The notes beneath the pieces were generated by a model. It worked only from the letters and a program-made list of their open reading frames with translations, did no database searches and was not told the origin of the DNA. A stretch of 64,000 bases of DNA from Streptomyces sp. NBC_00704. GTDB taxonomy: Bacteria; Actinomycetota; Actinomycetes; Streptomycetales; Streptomycetaceae. This document shows positions 57,736-64,000 of the stretch, one piece after another (positions within the stretch are counted from its first letter, which is position 1; each line of letters begins with the position of its first letter). Both the position numbers and the translations under genes were made by a program. The stretch covers positions 3,902,501-3,966,500 of the forward strand of contig NZ_CP109000.1 of NCBI RefSeq assembly GCF_036226605.1. The letters are read 5' to 3'.

Positions 57736-58557
57736 ATGGGACTGACCGCGAAGATCCGCACGCGGGACGGGTGGGCCGTGTCGCACGCGGTCGTCACGGT
57801 GACCGACATGGCGGGCGGCCAGGTGCTGCGCGCCGAGGCCGACGGCGAGGGCGCGGTGCGCGACGGGACGGAACTCTCCCCCGGCGCCTACACGGTGATC
57901 GTCACCGCCGTCGGGTACGCGCCCGCGGCCGCCAGCGCGATCGTGACGGCGAGCGGCCGCGCCGAGGTGGGGACCGTGACCCTCGCCCGGCAGGGCGGCA
58001 CGGAACTGCCCCCGCCCGGCCCCTGGACCGTCGACCCCGCGCACTCGACCGTCGGCGCGGTCGCCCAGCACCTGGGCATCTCCAGCGTCCGCGGCCGGTT
58101 CACCGACTTCACGGCATCGATCGAGGTCGCCCCCGACGACGTCGCCCGCTCCCGCGTGGACGCGGTGATCCGGGCGGCCTCCATCGACACGGGCAACGCC
58201 ATGCGCGACACCCACCTGCGCTCGGCGGACTTCCTCGACGTCGTAACGTACCCGGAGATCACCTACCGTTCGACGGGCCTGACCCCGGCCGGCCCCGACC
58301 GGTGGACCGTCCACGGCGACCTCTCCCTGCACGGCGTCGCCCGCCCGGTGAACCTGGAGCTGGCCTATCTGGGCACCGGCGCGGACCCGTGGGGCGGCAC
58401 CCGGGCGGCCTTCCGCGCCACGACCGAACTGCGGCGGGAGGACTTCGCCATGAACTACAACCAGGTCGTCCAGGCGGGCATCGCGGCCATCGGCACGACC
58501 CTGAAGGTCGAACTGGACGTCCAGGCGGTCCAGGGCGACGCCCTGCCGGGGATGTAG
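57736..58557 (+). CDS. YceI-family protein with N-terminal carboxypeptidase-regulatory-like domain
   Basis: 273 aa. Residues 1-85 resemble one repeat of the preceding exporter tail (GWAVSHAVVTVTDMAGGQVL ... GAYTVIVTAVGYAPAAAS). Residues 95-273 are a YceI lipocalin-like barrel: WTVDPAHSTVGAVAQHLGIS, VRGRFTDFTASIEV, HLRSADFLDVVTYPEITYRS, LSLHGVARPVNLELAYLGTG. YceI binds isoprenoid-like lipids. There is no signal peptide. The upstream 9-bp repeat GGACGAGCA (near 57700-57722) lies before its start. Confidence 0.88.
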   Translation: MGLTAKIRTRDGWAVSHAVVTVTDMAGGQVLRAEADGEGAVRDGTELSPGAYTVIVTAVGYAPAAASAIVTASGRAEVGTVTLARQGGTELPPPGPWTVDPAHSTVGAVAQHLGISSVRGRFTDFTASIEVAPDDVARSRVDAVIRAASIDTGNAMRDTHLRSADFLDVVTYPEITYRSTGLTPAGPDRWTVHGDLSLHGVARPVNLELAYLGTGADPWGGTRAAFRATTELRREDFAMNYNQVVQAGIAAIGTTLKVELDVQAVQGDALPGM

Positions 58558-58700
58558 ACGGGACCGGGCCGGGCGACCGTGGGCCGGGCGACCGGGCCGG
58601 GCGACCTCCGGGCCGGGCGCCTGCCCGCGGACCGGTGCGGCGTGGTCGTAGGTCGCGCAGGGTCAGCCAGGAGCGGCGGGCCGCCGCCTAGGCTGGCCCC

Positions 58701-59171
58701 ATGGCACCGAACATCGCGACGAACACCAAGGTCACCCTGGACGAGCTGCTGGACTTCGTCCGCCCCCGGCACCGCGCGATCCTGCTGACCCGGCGCACCG
58801 ACGGCAGCTCCCAGGCCTCGCCGCTGACCTGCGGGGTCGACGACTCGGGGCGCATCGTCGTCTCCACGTACCCCGAACGGGCCAAGACGCGCAACGCCAA
58901 GCGCGACGACCGCGTCGGCGTCCTCGTGCTGAGCGACGACTGGAACGGCCCCTGGGTCCAGATCGACGGCACCGCCGAGGTCGTCGACGCGCCGGAGTCC
59001 GTCGAGCCCCTGGTGGAGTACTACCGCAACATCGCCGGTGAGCACCCCGACTGGGACGAGTACCGGCAGGCCATGCTGAAGCAGGGCAAGTCGATCATCC
59101 GGATCACCCCGCGGCGCTGGGGCCCGGTGGCCACCGGCGGCTTCCCGGCCCGCCTCGCCCAGCAGGACTGA
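58701..59171 (+). CDS. PPOX-class, probably F420-dependent, oxidoreductase
   Basis: 156 aa. RPRHRAILLTRRTDGSSQAS, then GRIVVSTYPERAKTRNAKRD and VQIDGTAEVV give the split-barrel flavin/deazaflavin-binding fold with the TxR/K phosphate contact. Actinobacterial members of this size commonly use F420. Reaction unknown. Preceded by 140 bp with GGGCCGGGCGACC repeats. Confidence 0.82.
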   Translation: MAPNIATNTKVTLDELLDFVRPRHRAILLTRRTDGSSQASPLTCGVDDSGRIVVSTYPERAKTRNAKRDDRVGVLVLSDDWNGPWVQIDGTAEVVDAPESVEPLVEYYRNIAGEHPDWDEYRQAMLKQGKSIIRITPRRWGPVATGGFPARLAQQD

Positions 59172-59264
59172 CGGCCGCACCGGCGGCGGGCCGCGGGCGG
59201 GACCGACGGCAGGACGCCCGGCGCGGCGGGCCGGGAAGCGGGCCGGGGCGACGGTCCCGGCTGC

Positions 59265-60029
59265 TCAGCCGCGCCGCACCATCGCCTCGATGCCCGCGAC
59301 CAGCAGGTCCAGGGCGAAGGTGAAGTCCCGGTCCATCATCTCCGCCACCGTGTCCCCGCCGCGGGCCGCCATGAGGTCGCGGGACTGCTCGACGACGCCC
59401 CCGGTGTCCGGGGCCTCGGCCGTCGCGGTCATGGCGTCGCGGAAGTACTCGTCCGGCGTGAGACCGGTGTCGGCGACCCGTGCGAAGAAGTGGCCCTCGA
59501 CCGTCCCGTAGCCGTACACGAACTGGAAGACGGCCGAGATCGCGCCGGTGACGCCGTACGCGGGCAGCCCCGTGCGCAGCACCGCCTCCTGGACCGTGCG
59601 GGCGAAGCGCAGCCAGTTCGGGCCGATGTTGAGGTAGCGGCCGGCGAGCGGCGACAGCCAGGGGTGCCGGACCAGCAGCGCGCGGTAGGCCGTGGCCAGC
59701 GCACGGATCTGCTCGCGCCAGTCGGCGTCCGCGTCCTGCGCGTCGGGGAGGTCCGCCAGCTCGCCGAAGGCGGTGTCCATGGCGAGTTCGAGCAGGTCGT
59801 CCTTGGTGTCGACGTACCAGTACACCGACATCGCCGTCACGTTCAGCTCGGCCGCCAGCCTCCGCATGGAGAACCTGGCCAGCCCCTCGGCGTCCAGCAG
59901 CCGCACGGTGACCCCGGTGATCCGGTCCCGGTCGAGCCCGGACGGCTGTCCCCCGCCCCGCCCCCGCCGACGCGCCCTGTCCTCCAGCCACACACTGTGC
60001 CGCGCGGCGTCCTTGGCGGTCTCGGCCAT
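59265..60029 (-). CDS. TetR-family regulator with tetracycline-repressor-like C terminus
   Basis: 254 aa from ATG 60029 after AGGAAGG; a longer frame to 60143 lacks conserved residues. HTH: LARFSMRRLAAELNVTAMSV then YWYVDTKDDLLELAMD (YxYV is typical of TetR_C_1 proteins). The C-terminal domain matches TetR-type (LVRHPWLSPLAGRYLNIGPN). No divergent transporter lies next to it, so the target is unclear. Confidence 0.9.
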   Translation of the reverse strand: MAETAKDAARHSVWLEDRARRRGRGGGQPSGLDRDRITGVTVRLLDAEGLARFSMRRLAAELNVTAMSVYWYVDTKDDLLELAMDTAFGELADLPDAQDADADWREQIRALATAYRALLVRHPWLSPLAGRYLNIGPNWLRFARTVQEAVLRTGLPAYGVTGAISAVFQFVYGYGTVEGHFFARVADTGLTPDEYFRDAMTATAEAPDTGGVVEQSRDLMAARGGDTVAEMMDRDFTFALDLLVAGIEAMVRRG

Positions 60030-60148
60030 GGCTGGGCACCTTCCTGGACTGCGGTCACGGCTGGTGGCGGTCACTGCTGAAGATGCTAAGCGGAGCCGAC
60101 GGCGACCACGCAGGCCACCGCCGCGCCGTGCCGCCCCGGGCATGCGAA

Positions 60149-60175
60149 GGGGCGGTGGCTGTCCGCCACCGCCCC
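60149..60175 (-). terminator. Terminator of the GT2-PMT operon
   Basis: GGGGCGGTGGC-TGTCC-GCCACCGCCCC, perfect 11-bp stem, 25 bp beyond the stop of the PMT-type gene. Confidence 0.88.
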
Positions 60176-60199
60176 TCGGCCGGGCCGCTCGGTGAGAGA

Positions 60200-62395
60200 T
60201 CAGCCGCTCGTCGTCGCCTTCTGCGTCAGGTCGTAGAAGGTGGCCGAACCGACCGTCACCTTGGTGAAGTTGGCTGCGACCCAGGCGGTGATCTGCGAGG
60301 ACGTCCCGCTGCCGCCGCCGGCCGTGCCGCCGCCCGAGCCGCCGCCGATGAAGTAGTGGATCCTGCCGTCGGCCACGTACTGGCGGAACTGCGCCAGGGT
60401 CGGGGACGGGTCGGTCCCGTTGAAGCCGCCGATCGCCATCACGGCCTCGCCCGTGGCGAGTTGGTAGCTCGCGGCGTTCTGGGCGCCGATCGCGGCGGCC
60501 GCCCAGGTGTACTTCCCCGATCCGGCCTCCAGCAGCTTCCTGGCCTGGTCGGTGACCGACGCGCCGTTCAGCAGACCGCCGACGCCGCCACCGCCTCCCA
60601 TGCCACCGCCGTCACCGGTCCCCGCACCCGGCGTCCCGTTCTGCTGGTTCCGGCTGCCCTGGCCCGGCAGACCCCCGCCGGGGAGGCCGCCCGTGCCGCC
60701 GCCCTGGCCCTGGTTCTGCCGGCCCTGGCCCTGGTTCTGGCCCTGGTTCTGGGCGCCGGGGCCGCCGCCGAAGCCGCCTCGGCCACCGCCGCCACCCGGG
60801 CCACCGCGACCCATCATGCTCGCGCCCGCCGGACCCGCCGTCACGATGGAACCGGTGTGGCCCTCCTTCAGCGTGCTGACGGTGTACGCCGTCGGTCCCG
60901 CCAGCGCGGCCACCAGGCCCACGGAGGCCGCGGCGAGGGCGAGCCTGCGGTCGACGCGGCCCGCGAAGGTCAGGCCGAGCGCCGCGGTCAGACCGCCGGT
61001 GAGCACCAGCCACTTCAGCCAGGGCAGGTAGTCGGGGGTGCGGTTGAGCAGCACGTACGACCAGGAGGCCGCCGCCACGACCGAGGCCGCGAGGGTGACC
61101 GAGGCCCAGGTCTCGGCCCGCCGCTCCCACAGGGTCGCGGCGCCCATGCCGATCACCGCGGCCATGTAGGGCGCGAGCGCCACCGTGTAGTACTGGTGGA
61201 AGATGCCCGCCATGTAGCTGAAGACGGCCGCGGTGATCAGCAGCGAGCCGCCCCAGACCAGGAACAGGCCCCGGGTCGCCGACGTCCGCCTCAGCTTCCG
61301 CGTCGCCACCAGTCCGGCAGCGAGCAGGACCAGCGCGGCCGGCAGCAGCCAGGAGATCTGGCCGCCGATCTCGGAATTGAACATCCGGTCCCAGCCGGTC
61401 TCGCCCCACTGGCCGGTGCCGCCGCCACCGCCGCCACCGCCGACGCTGCCGGTCTCCTCGCCGTTGAGGCGGCCGAGACCGTTGTAGCCGAAGGTCAGCT
61501 CCAGGAAGGAGTTGTTCTGCGAACCGCCGATGTACGGGCGGGAGGAGGCGGGCCACAGCTCGACGATCGCGACCCACCAGCCGCCGGACACGATCAGCGC
61601 GCCCGTGGCGGCGGCCAGCTGCCCGAGCCGCCTGCGCACCGGCACCGGCGCGCAGAACGCGTACACCAGCGCGAGCGGCGGCAGGATCAGGAACGCCTGC
61701 AAGGTCTTGGCGAGGAACGCGAAGCCGATCGCGACCCCGGCCCACACCAGCCACCGCGTCCGGCCGTCCTCCACCGCGCGAGCCGTGAAGTAGCAGGCCA
61801 CGGCCATCAGCAGGGCCAGCATGGCGTCCGGGTTGTTGAACCGGAACATCAGCGCGGCGACCGGGGTCAGCGCGAGAACGGCGCCCGCGATCAGACCGGC
61901 CGCGGGGCTGAAGCGGCGGCGCACGGAGGCGTACACCACGGCGACCGTGCCGACGCCCATCAGCGCCTCGGGCGCGAGGATCGCCCAGGAGCCGAGGCCG
62001 AACACCCGCACCGAGAGCGCCATCGGCCACAGCGCGGCCGGGGGCTTGTCGACGGTGATGGCGTTGCCCGCGTCCAGCGAGCCGAAGAAGAACGCCTTCC
62101 AGGACTGGCTGCCGGCCTGGACCGCCGCGGAGTAGAAGGAGTTCGCGTATGCCGAGGCGCTCAGGTCGTAGAGGTAGAGCAGGAGCGTGGCCGTCAGCAG
62201 GCCGAGGAAGGCCGGGCGGGCCCAGCGGGGGTCCTCGGGCCGGCCGCGCCAGAGCCGGTGCGACAGGGGCCGCCGGGGCAGACCCGCGCCGGGGGCGGGG
62301 TCGGCGGCGGGGCCCGGCGGGGAGGCGGCCGGTTCGTGCGGAGCGGTGGCGGTGGGCGGGCCCCAGGCCGTCGGCTGGTCGAGACGGGCGCTCAT
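60200..62395 (-). CDS. PMT/ArnT-like glycosyltransferase (GT39 type)
   Basis: 731 aa. Pro-rich cytoplasmic start, then about 12 membrane segments. The first external loop SASAYANSFYSAAVQAGSQS ... DAGNAITVDKPPAALWPMAL is diagnostic for actinobacterial ArnT-like mannosyltransferases; catalytic acidic residues lie in that loop region. RFNNPDAMLALLMAVACYFT follows. After the last TM there is an extracytoplasmic Gly/Gln/Asn-rich insert (QNQGQNQGQGRQNQGQGG) and a C-terminal globular domain (residues about 620-731). Uses polyprenyl-phosphate sugars, likely provided by the overlapping upstream gene product. Confidence 0.88.
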   Translation of the reverse strand: MSARLDQPTAWGPPTATAPHEPAASPPGPAADPAPGAGLPRRPLSHRLWRGRPEDPRWARPAFLGLLTATLLLYLYDLSASAYANSFYSAAVQAGSQSWKAFFFGSLDAGNAITVDKPPAALWPMALSVRVFGLGSWAILAPEALMGVGTVAVVYASVRRRFSPAAGLIAGAVLALTPVAALMFRFNNPDAMLALLMAVACYFTARAVEDGRTRWLVWAGVAIGFAFLAKTLQAFLILPPLALVYAFCAPVPVRRRLGQLAAATGALIVSGGWWVAIVELWPASSRPYIGGSQNNSFLELTFGYNGLGRLNGEETGSVGGGGGGGGTGQWGETGWDRMFNSEIGGQISWLLPAALVLLAAGLVATRKLRRTSATRGLFLVWGGSLLITAAVFSYMAGIFHQYYTVALAPYMAAVIGMGAATLWERRAETWASVTLAASVVAAASWSYVLLNRTPDYLPWLKWLVLTGGLTAALGLTFAGRVDRRLALAAASVGLVAALAGPTAYTVSTLKEGHTGSIVTAGPAGASMMGRGGPGGGGGRGGFGGGPGAQNQGQNQGQGRQNQGQGGGTGGLPGGGLPGQGSRNQQNGTPGAGTGDGGGMGGGGGVGGLLNGASVTDQARKLLEAGSGKYTWAAAAIGAQNAASYQLATGEAVMAIGGFNGTDPSPTLAQFRQYVADGRIHYFIGGGSGGGTAGGGSGTSSQITAWVAANFTKVTVGSATFYDLTQKATTSG

Positions 62396-63834
62396 CGGAC
62401 GTCCCCCCGGTCGGTGTCCTCGCAGCGCACCGGCTGACGTCGCACGGTGGCGTCGCTCCAGACGCCGCCCGCGGCCCGTCCGGCCATGGCGTCGGTGACC
62501 GTGACGTCGACGACCGTGGCGTCGGGGGCCGCGGCCTCCACGGCCTTGGCGTCGGCGGCGGTTGCGGGCGTCGTCACCGGGTCGTCGTCACCGTCGCGCC
62601 GGTCGGAGAAGACCCACACGCGGAAGAGCAGGAAGCGCAGCACCGTGGCGGCGAGGTTGGCGGCGACGAGCACCGCCAGCTCGGTGGTGTGCGCGGGCTC
62701 GGAGGCCGCCGCGTTCAGCGCCACGAGCGAGCCGCTGGTCAGCGCGAGGCCGATGCCGAAGACGACCAGGCCCTGCGCCTGGTGCCGGACGGCCCCGCCG
62801 CGGCCTCGCACCCCGAAGGTCAGCCGCCGGTTGGCGGCGGTGTTGGCGACCGCGGAGACCAGCAGCGCGAGCGCGTTGGCGATCTGCGAGCCGCTGAACT
62901 GGCGGAAGCCGCTGTAGAGCAGGAGGTAGAAGAGGGTGGACAGACCGCCGACCACGCAGAACCCGACCAGCTGACGGGCCAGGCCCTTGGGCACGTCCTG
63001 GATGTCGCGGTCGCGCGGGTCGTCGCCGAAGGGGCGGCGGAGCCGGTGGAGGGACAGCGAACCGGTGGCCAGGGCCTTGCCCACGCGCCACACCCCTTTC
63101 AGGTCGTCGGTCGCCGTCCTCACGATGTGCACCGTGGAGTCCGGGTCGTCGACCCAGTCGACCGGCACCTCGTGGATACGGAGACCGGCGCGTTCGGCGA
63201 GCACCAGCATCTCAGTGTCGAAGAACCAGCCGGTGTCCTCCACCAGGGGGAGCAGAATCCGGGCGACGTCGCGCCGGATCGCCTTGAACCCGCACTGCGC
63301 GTCGGAGAAGCGGGCCTGGAGCGAGCCGCGCAGGATCAGGTTGTAGGCGCGGCTGATGAACTCGCGCTTCGGGCCGCGCACCACCCGCGAGTCGCGGGCC
63401 AGCCGCGAGCCGATCGCCAGGTCGGAGTGACCGGAGATCAGCGGCGCGACCAGCGGCAGCAGCGCGTTGAGGTCGGTGGACAGGTCCACGTCCATGTAGG
63501 CGAGGATCGGGGCGTCCGAGGCCGACCAGACGGTCCGCAGCGCACGGCCGCGGCCCTTCTGCTCCAGCCGGACGTTTCTCACCTGGGGGATGCGCGCCTC
63601 CAGCCGGCGCGCCACCGAGGGCGTGGCGTCGGTCGAGGCGTTGTCCGCGATGGTGATGCGGAAGGAGTAGGGGAACGTGCGCGTCAGGTGATCGTGCAGT
63701 CTCCGGACGCAGGGCTGGAGGTCCTTCTCCTCGTTGAAGACGGGGATCACTACGTCCAGGACAGGCGTTCCGGCGGTGGCGGCCGGGAGGTGCTCCCGCG
63801 CCGGCAGGGTGCCGGGAGAAGAGTCGGTTCGCAT
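62392..63834 (-). CDS. GT2 glycosyltransferase fused to GtrA-like membrane domain
   Basis: 480 aa from ATG 63834; ATG 63870 would add 12 residues. The N-terminal GT-A domain (VLDVVIPVFNEEKDLQPCVR, DNASTDATPS, AYMDVDLSTDLNALLP with DxD) is of dolichyl/polyprenyl-phosphate sugar synthase type. The C-terminal GtrA domain has four membrane segments from about residue 295 (LVGFCVVGGLSTLFYLLLYS). It probably makes and flips polyprenyl-phosphate sugar for the PMT-type enzyme, whose start overlaps its stop by four bases. The Val/Thr/Asp-rich C terminus is variable. Confidence 0.9.
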   Translation of the reverse strand: MRTDSSPGTLPAREHLPAATAGTPVLDVVIPVFNEEKDLQPCVRRLHDHLTRTFPYSFRITIADNASTDATPSVARRLEARIPQVRNVRLEQKGRGRALRTVWSASDAPILAYMDVDLSTDLNALLPLVAPLISGHSDLAIGSRLARDSRVVRGPKREFISRAYNLILRGSLQARFSDAQCGFKAIRRDVARILLPLVEDTGWFFDTEMLVLAERAGLRIHEVPVDWVDDPDSTVHIVRTATDDLKGVWRVGKALATGSLSLHRLRRPFGDDPRDRDIQDVPKGLARQLVGFCVVGGLSTLFYLLLYSGFRQFSGSQIANALALLVSAVANTAANRRLTFGVRGRGGAVRHQAQGLVVFGIGLALTSGSLVALNAAASEPAHTTELAVLVAANLAATVLRFLLFRVWVFSDRRDGDDDPVTTPATAADAKAVEAAAPDATVVDVTVTDAMAGRAAGGVWSDATVRRQPVRCEDTDRGDVR

Positions 63835-63879
63835 GCCGTCGACTCTCGTCAGGCGCCCTGTCGCACCCATGTGGTGGCA

Positions 63880-64000
63880 CTGTGCCCGGCCTGTGAGTGC
63901 CCGGACGGTGAAGGCCCGGATTGCGGGTGCCCGGCCTGCGCGTGCCCGGACAGCGGGCCGTCGGCCTGCGCGTGCCCGGACAGCGCGTGCCCGGCCTGCG
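63880..64000. repeat. GCGTGCCCGGAC/GCCTGCG tandem repeats at window end
   Basis: Degenerate 15-18-bp units of TGCGCGTGCCCGGACAGC type continue to the end of the window. No gene is supported. Confidence 0.8.

Noticed and set aside
25616..64000. A third copy of the tRNA-Ser(GGA) 3' end marking the far end of a second element
   Set aside because: I looked for the GTTCGAATCTCGTATCCTCC segment by eye beyond copy 2 and did not find it; the boundary of a second element is therefore unplaced.

Overview
The window is a GC-rich actinobacterial chromosome segment, almost certainly Streptomyces. Evidence: very high GC with strong codon bias, GTG starts, GGAGG-type ribosome sites, Lsr2-type nucleoid protein, paired sporulation-type sigma factors (sigF/sigN), mycothiol-dependent-enzyme folds, a DmdR/IdeR-type iron box, and a purine-gene order that matches my recollection of the S. 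coelicolor SCO4083 to SCO4034 neighbourhood. No sequence comparison was run.

Layout. (1) 0.2-3.5 kb: MDMPI/SCP2 protein, then a divergent TetR/DHA2-MFS efflux pair. (2) 3.7-22.3 kb: core block with purL-purQ-purS, an Lsr2 paralogue, tRNA-Gly(TCC), tRNA-Gly(GCC), an ABC-2 exporter coupled to a two-component system, a second identical tRNA-Gly(GCC), purC, a dimethylformamidase-like protein, a two-TM protein, purD, dnaX, the small SRP RNA and tRNA-Ser(GGA). (3) 22.4-31.7 kb: accessory island rooted in tRNA-Ser(GGA). A perfect 110-bp direct repeat of the tRNA 3' half plus its terminator recurs 3.1 kb downstream, and short arm-like repeats flank both copies. The interior holds IS110 debris, a multiply frameshifted 2OG-oxygenase-associated gene, a 3' fragment of a paralogue of the next large gene, and an intact AAA ATPase preceded by a 39-bp dyad. 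Beyond the second repeat come an orphan Helicase_C_3/WYL-like protein, a vapBC-like pair with a truncated toxin, and a WXG100-like / secreted-toxin / immunity trio. (4) 31.9-43 kb: variable metabolic genes: VOC protein and WYL regulator, a WS/DGAT-like acyltransferase with macrolide-type glycosyltransferase and thioesterase, CopC-CopD, and an iron-box-controlled locus resembling desH-desG and desF. (5) 43-53.4 kb: core housekeeping genes including HerA-like ATPase, LytR_C protein, upp, tadA and partner, tRNA-Ser(CGA), sigF, sigN. (6) 54-63.8 kb: MarR-controlled DHA2 exporter fused to carboxypeptidase-regulatory-like domains, a YceI protein carrying the same domain, an F420/PPOX protein, a TetR regulator, and an operon of a GT2-GtrA fusion with a PMT/ArnT-like transferase.

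How parts relate. purSQL, purC and purD supply IMP synthesis. The ABC exporter and two-component genes form one overlapping operon. The WXG-toxin-immunity trio is the best candidate for a conflict system; its toxin ends in a domain with a possible His-Cys dyad. Running through the window are short tandem repeats (9, 15, 18, 24, 30 bp). Inside genes they keep frame and sit in linkers or loops, which suggests active minisatellite expansion in this lineage.
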